A stretch of DNA of 19,092 nucleotides. It comes from an uncultured Gammaproteobacteria bacterium. Lineage in GTDB: Bacteria; Pseudomonadota; Gammaproteobacteria; Steroidobacterales; Woeseiaceae. Under the pieces are notes generated by a model that saw only the letters and a list, made by a program, of their open reading frames with translations, had not been told where the DNA came from and did not search any database. Positions within the stretch are counted from its first letter, which is position 1. Each line of letters opens with the position of its first letter. Below, in pieces: positions 13,718-19,092 of this stretch. Both the position numbers and the translations under genes were made by a program. The stretch lies in contig CALKYK010000205.1 of the NCBI GenBank assembly GCA_938003715.1, forward strand, positions 1 to 19,092. The letters run 5' to 3'.

Positions 13718-14959
13718 TCAATCCTTGACGGCGATCGCCGGCAGTTCCGGGCGGGTCTGGTCCGCGGCCGCGTTGTAGCGTTCGACGATCAGATCGACGA
13801 GTTCGCGAGCCAGCGCCTGCTTCGATTGCAGGCCGAACGAGCGATGCCCGTCCTGCCAGTAGACGTCGACGGCATTCTCGTCGCGGTCGAAGCCCCTGTC
13901 TTTGCCCACGAGGTTCGCGACGATCATGTCGAGCTTCTTGTCGACGAGCTTGCCGCGCGCGTAGCTCTCCAGGCGTTCCGTTTCCGCGGCGAATCCCACC
14001 GTGAACGGACCGTTGACCAGCTTCGCCACCGAGGCGAGTATGTCCGGCGTCTTTTCGAGCTCCAGCGCGAGGCGACCGGCAGTCTTTTTCAGCTTGCGCT
14101 CGCTGACCTCGGCAGCCTGGGAGTCGCCCACGGCCGCCGCGGCAGTGAAAACGTCTGCTTCCTCGTTGCGCTCGTGTGTGGCCTGGAACATTTCGCGGGC
14201 ACTTTCGACGTCGACGCGTTCGACCCCCGGCGGCGGCGAAAGCGCCACCGGGCCGCTGACCAGGATGACCCGGGCCCCCGCCTCCCGTGCCGCCGCCGCG
14301 AGCGCATAGCCCATCTTGCCGGAACTGCGGTTGCTCAGGTAGCGGACCTGGTCGATCGCCTCGCGGGTCGGCCCCGCGGTAATCATCACCGTCCTGCCCT
14401 CGAGCGCGCCGCCGCCGGCAACCAGCGCGGGGCCGAGCACGGCAGCCACGATGTCGTCCGGTTCGAGCATGCGCCCGGGACCGAATTCGCCGCACGCCTG
14501 GTCGCCCTCGGCGGGACCCAGGAGCCGGACGCCGCGGGACTCGAGCACGCGCCGGTTTTCCTGCACCGCAGCGCTCGCCCACATCACGTGATTCATTGCC
14601 GGCGCCAGCGTCAGCGGCGCCTCGGTTGCGACGCACAGCGTGGTCAGCAGATCGCCGGCATTGCCGTGCGCCAGGCGGGCCATGATTTCGGCCGTGGCGG
14701 GCGCGATCAGCACCAGGTCGGCCCAGCGCGCCAGCTCGATGTGCCCCATTGCAGCCTCGGCCTCGCGATCCCACAGGTTGTCGCGGACCGGTAGCCCGGA
14801 CACCGCCTGCAGCGTCGTCGCGGTGACGAATTCGTGCGCCGACCGGGTCATGACGACCTGCACGTCGGCGCCGCGATCCTTCAGTCGCCGCACCAGTTGC
14901 GGCGTCTTGTAGGCGGCGATGCCGCCGGTGACGCCGAGCAGTATTTTCTTGCCGGACAT
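13718..14959 (-). CDS. coaBC: CoaBC, phosphopantothenoylcysteine synthetase/decarboxylase
   Basis: A bifunctional coenzyme A enzyme: CoaB joins cysteine to 4'-phosphopantothenate, and the FMN-dependent CoaC decarboxylates the product. The 413 residues match the family (about 406). The N-terminal CoaC flavoprotein domain carries H73 (GHIELARWAD), the PAMN motif (LAPAMNHVMW) and the active-site cysteine in QACGEFGPGRM. The CoaB domain starts at ITAGPTREAIDQVRYLSNRS (about 190) and has KLKKTAG for phosphopantothenate and nucleotide contacts. The frame continues upstream to 15097, but the ATG at 14959 with GGAAG 4 bases before it gives the typical MSGKKILLGVTGGIAAYK. radC is divergent. Confidence 0.96.
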   Translation of the reverse strand: MSGKKILLGVTGGIAAYKTPQLVRRLKDRGADVQVVMTRSAHEFVTATTLQAVSGLPVRDNLWDREAEAAMGHIELARWADLVLIAPATAEIMARLAHGNAGDLLTTLCVATEAPLTLAPAMNHVMWASAAVQENRRVLESRGVRLLGPAEGDQACGEFGPGRMLEPDDIVAAVLGPALVAGGGALEGRTVMITAGPTREAIDQVRYLSNRSSGKMGYALAAAAREAGARVILVSGPVALSPPPGVERVDVESAREMFQATHERNEEADVFTAAAAVGDSQAAEVSERKLKKTAGRLALELEKTPDILASVAKLVNGPFTVGFAAETERLESYARGKLVDKKLDMIVANLVGKDRGFDRDENAVDVYWQDGHRSFGLQSKQALARELVDLIVERYNAAADQTRPELPAIAVKD

Positions 14960-15103
14960 GATGCTTCCGTCGCTGGCCGGGCGAACCAGCTTAGCCTGTC
15001 GGTCACGCGCATTTCCAGCGATTGACACGGTAATTGCAACTTGTCGCGGCGGCGCACCGCCGCCAGTCTCGCAGGCTTCGCCGAGACGGAAAGGCACGAG
15101 AGC

Positions 15104-15745
15104 TTGATAGATGAGGACGAAAACGATTCATTGCGCGATGCTGCGACGGCCTCGCTTCTGGCGCGCCTCCTCGCGGGCGAGAAGGCGCGGCGCTCCGCGC
15201 AGGCGCTGGCGTCGCATCTGCTGGAGCGCTTCGGCGGCCTGCGCGGGCTCCTCAACGCGCCGCGACCGGAACTGCTCGCGGTGCGCGGCATCGGCAGCCT
15301 GCGGGCCGCGCGGCTTCTGGCCCTTCGCGAACTGGCGCAGCGCTACTTCGAGGAAACGCTGCCGCCGCGCGTCGCGATACGCAGCCCAGCGGACACGGAG
15401 ATATTCCTGATGGCCCGGCTGCGGGACCTGCCGCACGAGGTGTTCTGCTGCCTCTACCTCGACAACCGGCACCGGGTGATCGAGTTCGAGGAGCTGTTCC
15501 GTGGCACGATCGACGGCACCGGCGTCTATCCCCGCGAAGTCGTCAAGGCGGCGCTGCGGGTGAATGCCGCAGCCGTGATCCTCGCCCACAATCACCCGTC
15601 CGGCGTCGCGGAGCCGAGCCAGGCGGACGAGCGCATTACCGCACGCGTCAAGCACGCGCTGTCGCTGGTCGACATCCGGCTCCTCGATCACCTCGTCATC
15701 GGCGACGGGCAGAGCACGTCGCTGGCCAGCCGGGGGCTGCTCTGA
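15104..15745 (+). CDS. radC: RadC family JAMM-domain protein with a shortened N-terminus
   Basis: A UPF0758/RadC protein, 213 residues from the chosen TTG (E. coli RadC is 222). A helix-hairpin-helix-like region covers the first 90 residues (LLERFGGLRGLLNAP, VRGIGSLRAARLLALREL). The C-terminal JAMM/MPN+ domain has EELFRGTIDG, PREVVKAALRVNAAAVILAH and the metal motif HNHPSG...PSQAD. The usual opening with RPREKLL is missing; the protein begins LIDEDENDSLRDAATASLL. The TTG at 15104 has GGAAAGG upstream. The TTG at 15041 would add 21 residues but has no ribosome binding site and lies beside a GC hairpin. There is no in-frame ATG early enough. The biochemical role of RadC is unsettled, and a repair function in E. 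coli has been disputed. Confidence 0.85.
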   Translation: MIDEDENDSLRDAATASLLARLLAGEKARRSAQALASHLLERFGGLRGLLNAPRPELLAVRGIGSLRAARLLALRELAQRYFEETLPPRVAIRSPADTEIFLMARLRDLPHEVFCCLYLDNRHRVIEFEELFRGTIDGTGVYPREVVKAALRVNAAAVILAHNHPSGVAEPSQADERITARVKHALSLVDIRLLDHLVIGDGQSTSLASRGLL

Positions 15746-15762
15746 GCCCCGGCCGCACGCCC

Positions 15763-15791
15763 TTGAAAGGCATCTGCGACGCTGGTATAAA
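15763..15791 (+). promoter_or_regulatory. Sigma-70 promoter of rpmB-rpmG
   Basis: TTGAAA (15763-15768) and TATAAA (15786-15791) are separated by 17 bases, close to the consensus. It lies 60 bases before rpmB in an otherwise GC-rich gap. Transcription would start near 15798, leaving a leader of about 53 bases. This is the best promoter seen in the window, as expected for ribosomal protein genes. Confidence 0.8.
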
Positions 15792-15802
15792 GTCTCGCTC
15801 TT

Positions 15803-15821
15803 TGCCCGCCAGCCGCGGGCA
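15803..15821 (+). promoter_or_regulatory. Leader hairpin before rpmB
   Basis: TGCCCGC and GCGGGCA form a perfect 7-base stem with the loop CAGCC, at the start of the predicted rpmB leader. It could stabilise the 5' end or take part in regulation. The following ATCTTTC is too poor in T to make it a firm terminator. Confidence 0.35.
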
Positions 15822-15850
15822 TCTTTCAGAAAAATCAGAGACTTAAGGTC

Positions 15851-16087
15851 ATGTCCAAGGTCTGCCAGGTCACCGGGAAGCGCCCGCAGAGCGGAAACAA
15901 CGTTTCGCACGCGCACAACAAGACGCGGCGGCGTTTCCTGCCGAACCTCCAGTACAAGCGCTTCTGGGTCGAGTCCGAGAAGCGTTACGTGAAATTGCGC
16001 GTCTCGCACAAGGGGCTGCGCATCATCGACAAGCACGGCATCGAAAAGGTGCTGTCCGACCTGCGCGAGCAGGGCCAGCGCGTCTAA
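15851..16087 (+). CDS. rpmB: 50S ribosomal protein L28
   Basis: A 78-residue L28, a late-assembling protein of the large subunit. The sequence opens MSKVCQVTGKRPQSGNNVSH and continues RRRFLPNLQYKRFWVESEKR, nearly the E. coli pattern, and the length is identical to E. coli (78). Only one cysteine is present, so it is the zinc-free form. The stop overlaps the AGGAGG of rpmG, which starts 13 bases on. It sits behind a strong promoter at 15763-15791. Confidence 0.98.
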   Translation: MSKVCQVTGKRPQSGNNVSHAHNKTRRRFLPNLQYKRFWVESEKRYVKLRVSHKGLRIIDKHGIEKVLSDLREQGQRV

Positions 16088-16099
16088 GGAGGCTCCATC

Positions 16100-16255
16100 A
16101 TGCGTGAGAAAATCAAGCTCGTCTCCAGCGCCGGAACCGGTCACTACTACACGACCACGAAGAACAAGCGTACGCATCCCGAAAAGCTGGAAACGAAGAA
16201 GTACGACCCGGTCGTGAAAAAGCACGTGACCTACAAGGAAGCGAAGATCAAGTAG
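16100..16255 (+). CDS. rpmG: 50S ribosomal protein L33
   Basis: A 51-residue L33, translated from the sequence as MREKIKLVSSAGTGHYYTTT and on to VTYKEAKIK. It matches E. coli L33 (55 residues) but lacks the first four residues, MAKG. It has no cysteine pairs, so it is the zinc-independent form. A strong AGGAGG (16086-16091) precedes the ATG by 8 bases. It is the last gene of the rpmB-rpmG operon and is followed by an intrinsic terminator. Confidence 0.97.
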   Translation: MREKIKLVSSAGTGHYYTTTKNKRTHPEKLETKKYDPVVKKHVTYKEAKIK

Positions 16256-16271
16256 CTCGCTGCCGAAGTTG

Positions 16272-16302
16272 AAAAAAAAGCCCGCTCGAAGCGGGCTTTT
16301 TT
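16272..16302. terminator. Intrinsic terminator after rpmG, probably bidirectional
   Basis: GCCCGCT (16280-16286) and AGCGGGC (16290-16296) form a 7-base stem with the loop CGA. A run of six T follows on the plus strand, and the eight A before the stem give a U run on the minus strand. It sits between the tail-to-tail rpmG and desaturase genes and can end both. Confidence 0.92.
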
Positions 16303-16320
16303 GTTTCCGGTCGCGCCGAC

Positions 16321-17499
16321 TCAGGCCGGTGCGAGCTGGTAGGTCCTCAGGCGCTCGGCGAAGTCCTCGAGTACCTTGATGCCGCTGGCCTCGGCCTGCG
16401 CACACCATTCGCGAAGCTGCGACAGCAGTTTCTCGTTGCTGACGTTTGCGCCACTCCAGATTTCCGAAAGCCTTTCGCGAAACTCGTGCACCGTCTTGAG
16501 CGCACTGCTGTTCGCCAGCACATCGCCCAGGCGCTCCATCGCGTTGTCGTCGAGCAGCGCCGGGCGCCTGACCAGGAGCTTCTTCGCACGACGAAACGCG
16601 GCGTTGCCTTGCGCCAGCGCCCTTTCCTTCTTCCATACCGGCAGCGTCACCTGTTTCGTGTAGTCGCGCAGCACGTGCATGCGATTGACGATGATCGCGC
16701 GCAGGTTGTCGACGTCGAGGTGCGGTTTCGGTGAACGCTCCAGGACCGGCTTCGGCGCGATGCGGTTGACCTTTGCGAGCCCGAGCGCACTGAACAGGCG
16801 AATGTAGAGCCAGCCGATGTCGAACTCGAAGCGGCGGACGGAAAATTTCGCCGAGGTCGGGAACGCGTGATGATTGTTGTGCAGTTCCTCGCCGCCGATG
16901 AATACGCCCCACGGCACGATGTTCGTTGCCGCATCGTCGCATTCGAAATTACGGTAGCCGGTGTGATGGCCGAGGCCGTTGATGACACCGGCCGCGAATA
17001 TCGGCATGGCCGCCATCTGTATCGCAATGATGATGATGCCGGGCACGCCGAACAGCAGCAGGTCGGCAGTCACGAGTGTCACGATGCCGGCGTTTCGATA
17101 GCGGGTGTAGATATTTCGCTCGAGCCAGTCGTCGGGCGCGCCGCGGCCGTATTTGTCCAGTGTTTCCTGGTTCCGCGCCTCGACCTGGTAGAGCTCCGCG
17201 CCTTCAAGCAACACCTTTTTCAGGCCGTATATCTTCGGGCTATGCGGGTCGTCGGCTTTTTCGCAGTGCGCGTGATGTTTCCGATGCACGGCAATCCATT
17301 CGCGCGTCAGCATGCCTGATGTGGACCAGATCCAGAAGCGGAAAAAATGCCGGAGTGCCGGGTGCAGATTGATGGCGCGATGTGCCTGGTCGCGATGCAG
17401 GTACAGCGTGACGGCCATCATCGTGATCTGCAGCATCAGCAGCGTGGCGAGCAGGTAGCCCTGGAAAGAGAGGTCGAGCAGTCCGTACAGGTAATCCAT
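16321..17499 (-). CDS. Membrane fatty acid desaturase, DesA/delta-9 type
   Basis: A 392-residue membrane di-iron desaturase introducing a double bond into acyl chains, using oxygen. The histidine clusters are HRDQAH (35-40), HRKHH (72-76) and HNNHH (207-211), with a further GHH at 177-179. Hydrophobic segments lie around 12-32, 50-65 and 137-172. It resembles the acyl-lipid desaturase DesA of Pseudomonas (KVLLEGAELYQVEARNQETL, FECDDAATNIVPWG). After about residue 235 comes a soluble, helical C-terminal region of roughly 155 residues that also occurs in DesA-type proteins and has no assigned function. Whether the substrate is acyl-lipid or acyl-CoA cannot be told. It is divergent from mutM and shares the terminator with rpmG. 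Confidence 0.9.
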   Translation of the reverse strand: MDYLYGLLDLSFQGYLLATLLMLQITMMAVTLYLHRDQAHRAINLHPALRHFFRFWIWSTSGMLTREWIAVHRKHHAHCEKADDPHSPKIYGLKKVLLEGAELYQVEARNQETLDKYGRGAPDDWLERNIYTRYRNAGIVTLVTADLLLFGVPGIIIIAIQMAAMPIFAAGVINGLGHHTGYRNFECDDAATNIVPWGVFIGGEELHNNHHAFPTSAKFSVRRFEFDIGWLYIRLFSALGLAKVNRIAPKPVLERSPKPHLDVDNLRAIIVNRMHVLRDYTKQVTLPVWKKERALAQGNAAFRRAKKLLVRRPALLDDNAMERLGDVLANSSALKTVHEFRERLSEIWSGANVSNEKLLSQLREWCAQAEASGIKVLEDFAERLRTYQLAPA

Positions 17500-17611
17500 T
17501 CAGTCCGTCCGTCGGTTGGAAAGGCAGCGACTCCGGGCGGCACTATATCGAATGCCGCGCAGCGGCGCTAAGCGCTGGGTCACGTATTGAATATGACCGG
17601 CGCAGAACCGG

Positions 17612-17632
17612 CCCCGAGGGGAGTCTGACCCC
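17612..17632. repeat. REP-like palindrome GGGGAGTCTGACCCC
   Basis: CCCC-GA-GGGG-AGTCTGA-CCCC allows the GGGG at 17618-17621 to pair with either CCCC neighbour. The motif GGTCAGACTCC on the minus strand resembles a fragment often seen in intergenic repeats of gammaproteobacteria. The identification is by recall and a second copy is not in the window. Confidence 0.4.
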
Positions 17633-17655
17633 GGAGGCGGTGATTCGTTTCGTGT

Positions 17656-17683
17656 TTTACCGCTCGCCGCTTCCTTTTATAGT
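17656..17683 (+). promoter_or_regulatory. Sigma-70-like promoter of mutM
   Basis: TTTACC (17656-17661) and TATAGT (17678-17683) are 16 bases apart. Transcription would start near 17690, 21 bases before the mutM ATG. This supports the ATG at 17711 over a longer frame that opens at 17684, right after the -10 element. Confidence 0.55.
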
Positions 17684-17710
17684 GTGCGGAAGTGCATACA
17701 GGCCGCATTC

Positions 17711-18523
17711 ATGCCCGAGCTTCCGGAAGTCGAAACCAGCCGCCGCGGCATCGCGCCGTGGGTGGAACGGCAGCAGATCAGCGACGTCGTCATTCGCGAG
17801 CGGCGACTGCGCTGGCCGGTGCCGGCGGAGATCGACCGTAACCTGCCGGGCCAGCGTGTCCGCGCGCTGAAGCGCCGTGCAAAATACCTGCTGTTCGAGA
17901 CCGACGCCGGTACCGCGATGCTGCACCTCGGCATGTCGGGCAGCTTGCGAATCATCGACCAGGCGGAACCCGCCGGGAAACACGATCACGTCGACATCCG
18001 CTTCACAAGCGGCAAGGCGCTCCGGTTTCGGGACCCGCGCCGCTTCGGCTCCCTGTTGTGGGCAGATACCGCGGCGGACCACCAGCTGCTGCGACACCTG
18101 GGGCCCGAGCCCCTGTCGAAGGATTTCGACGGCGAGCATCTTTACCGCCGATCGAGAGGCCGGCGGGTCTGCGTCAAGCAGTTCATCATGGATGCGTCGG
18201 TGGTCGTCGGCGTCGGCAACATCTACGCGAGCGAAGCGCTGTTCATGGCGCGCATTCACCCGAAGCGTCGCGCCGGGCGGGTCGCCGCCGGACGTTACGA
18301 CCGCCTTGCCGGAGCGATACGGAACGTTCTTGAGCGCGCGATTCGCGCTGGCGGAACGACCTTGCGCGACTTCCACGGCGGCGACGGCGAACCGGGCTAT
18401 TTCAGCCAGCAACTCGACGTCTACGGTCGCGCCGGTGATCCGTGCCGCGCGTGCAGACACCCGCTGGCAGTAGCGGTCATCGGCCAGCGCTCGACGTATT
18501 ACTGCAAGCGCTGCCAGCGCTAG
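17711..18523 (+). CDS. mutM: Formamidopyrimidine-DNA glycosylase (Fpg/MutM)
   Basis: A bifunctional glycosylase/AP lyase that removes 8-oxoguanine and formamidopyrimidines from DNA. The 270 residues match E. coli (269). The mature protein begins PELPEVE, supplying the catalytic N-terminal proline and the conserved glutamate. K58 (KRRAKYLLF) is the conserved lysine. Near 160-170, FIMDASVVVGVGNIYASEAL is the helix-two-turn-helix region. A C4 zinc finger closes the protein (CRAC...CKRC, about residues 248-268). The leader is short and no strong ribosome binding site is seen. coaD converges with only 2 bases between the stop codons. Confidence 0.97.
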   Translation: MPELPEVETSRRGIAPWVERQQISDVVIRERRLRWPVPAEIDRNLPGQRVRALKRRAKYLLFETDAGTAMLHLGMSGSLRIIDQAEPAGKHDHVDIRFTSGKALRFRDPRRFGSLLWADTAADHQLLRHLGPEPLSKDFDGEHLYRRSRGRRVCVKQFIMDASVVVGVGNIYASEALFMARIHPKRRAGRVAAGRYDRLAGAIRNVLERAIRAGGTTLRDFHGGDGEPGYFSQQLDVYGRAGDPCRACRHPLAVAVIGQRSTYYCKRCQR

Positions 18524-18525
18524 AG

Positions 18526-19011
18526 TCAGGGCTCGCTGCAGCGTTTCACGAGCGCGTCGCGCACCAGCGGCGAGACGAACTTCGAAATGTCGCCGCCCAT
18601 GCTGCAGATCTCCCGCACGAGGCTGGAAGAGATGAACGTGTATTTTTCAGTCGGCGTCAGGAATGCCGTTTCCACGTCGTCGGCGAGATGCCGGTTCATG
18701 TTCGCGAGCTGAAATTCGTACTCGAAATCGGAAACGGCGCGCAGGCCCCGCACGATCACCTGCAGGTCGTTGTTCTGTGCGAACTCGACGGTCAGCCCGT
18801 CGTAGCCGCAGACTTCGACGTTTCCGCTCGACTTCAGTACGGTCCTGGCCAGTTCGACGCGCTCGTCGAGCGAGAACATCGGCGCCTTGCTCGGATTCGA
18901 TGCGATGGCCACGACGACCCGGTCGAAGAGCCTGCTCGCCCGCCGCACCAGGTCTTCGTGACCGAGCGTAATCGGGTCGAAGGTTCCGGGGTACATCGCT
19001 GATACCGTCAT
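18526..19011 (-). CDS. coaD: Phosphopantetheine adenylyltransferase
   Basis: Catalyses the fourth step of coenzyme A synthesis, making dephospho-CoA from 4'-phosphopantetheine and ATP. The 161 residues match the family (159 in E. coli). The nucleotidyltransferase signature is PGTFDPITLGH (8-18), followed by IVRGLRAVSDFEYE and the ATP-binding ISSSLVREI near 128-136. The ATG has GAGGAG upstream. It lies 12 bases after the end of rsmD on the same strand, the usual rsmD-coaD pair. With coaBC it is the second coenzyme A gene in the window, but the two are separated by about 4 kb. Confidence 0.97.
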   Translation of the reverse strand: MTVSAMYPGTFDPITLGHEDLVRRASRLFDRVVVAIASNPSKAPMFSLDERVELARTVLKSSGNVEVCGYDGLTVEFAQNNDLQVIVRGLRAVSDFEYEFQLANMNRHLADDVETAFLTPTEKYTFISSSLVREICSMGGDISKFVSPLVRDALVKRCSEP

Positions 19012-19023
19012 CCGCCGTTCTCC

Positions 19024-19092
19024 TCAGCTAGCGGACCTGAAGAGTGCGAAGCGCACCCTGCCCGCCGTCTTTTCTTTTTCGACCCGCCATCC
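19024..19092 (-). CDS. rsmD: RsmD, 16S rRNA m2G966 methyltransferase, 3' end only
   Basis: The last 22 codons and stop of a gene cut by the window edge. The translation is GWRVEKEKTAGRVRFALFRS plus AS. EKTAG-V-F-L resembles the C-terminal strand of RsmD (E. coli REK-AGQVAYRLY), and the position right before coaD is the common rsmD location. Only a short piece is visible, so the call rests on the motif and synteny. Confidence 0.7.
   Translation of the reverse strand, partial: GWRVEKEKTAGRVRFALFRSAS

Larger units (their letters stand above)
17500..17710. other. Intergenic region between the desaturase gene and mutM
   Basis: This 211-base gap holds a REP-like palindrome at 17612-17632 and the mutM promoter at 17656-17683. 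Apart from these, GCCGC/GCGGC arms near 17553-17565 give a small hairpin and there is an AT-rich TATTGAATAT at 17585-17594. No desaturase promoter is obvious. Confidence 0.5.

Noticed and set aside
13689..14794. Long open frames on both strands over coaBC (361 codons each)
   Set aside because: CoaBC in its own frame is complete and conserved; the others are shadows of it.
15128..16942. A 604-codon open frame on the minus strand across radC, rpmB, rpmG and part of the desaturase
   Set aside because: It is antisense to clear genes, crosses the rpmG terminator, and is composed of Arg/Ala/Gly-rich low-information sequence without a domain. It is a GC-rich shadow.
17684..17710. An upstream mutM start adding nine residues
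   Set aside because: It would bury the catalytic proline, which must be at the N-terminus, and lies directly after the -10 element.
1..19092. A hidden defence island, CRISPR array, prophage or insertion sequence
   Set aside because: I see no direct repeat array, transposase, integrase other than XerC, or phage gene; the genes are nearly all housekeeping.

Overview
The window reads as a stretch of core chromosome from a GC-rich gammaproteobacterium. The evidence is the combination of UbiE, UbiJ and UbiB in one run, DUF484 directly before xerC, hslVU, the cysteine-free forms of ribosomal proteins L28 and L33, and a DesA-type desaturase. The genus cannot be named from the sequence alone; an uncultured or lesser-known lineage outside the enterics is plausible. 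I see no tRNA, rRNA, CRISPR array, insertion sequence or prophage. Nothing here looks like a new multi-gene system. The most unusual item is a TrmB homologue whose conserved catalytic motif is replaced.

Layout. Positions 1-234 are non-coding and hold intergenic hairpin repeats. An orphan ParA-type ATPase (235-873, minus) is divergent from a forward run: DUF484 and xerC (1075-2701), then hslV, hslU, a DUF971 gene, ubiE, ubiJ, ubiB and trmB (2807-8816). That run joins chromosome-dimer resolution, a stress protease, late ubiquinone synthesis and tRNA modification, with very short gaps from hslU to ubiB. A small acidic protein (8919-9212) follows. It faces a minus-strand operon of exonuclease III/Crc-family protein, AmpG-like permease and Rieske ferredoxin (11679 down to 9237), whose genes overlap by 4 bases each.

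The exonuclease is divergent from pyrE (11843-12490), the same neighbourhood that crc occupies in Pseudomonas. A DUF4124 envelope protein (12607-13230) converges on coaBC-dut (14959 down to 13252). radC, rpmB and rpmG follow on the plus strand; rpmB has a very good sigma-70 promoter and rpmG ends in a strong terminator. A membrane desaturase (minus) is divergent from mutM (plus), which converges on coaD (minus) with only 2 bases between stop codons. The window ends inside the 3' end of rsmD, just upstream of coaD.

Many long open frames on the opposite strands are shadows of GC-rich genes and were left out. Starts were moved where homology, ribosome binding sites or promoter positions called for it: hslU, trmB, the exonuclease, pyrE, DUF4124, coaBC, radC and mutM.
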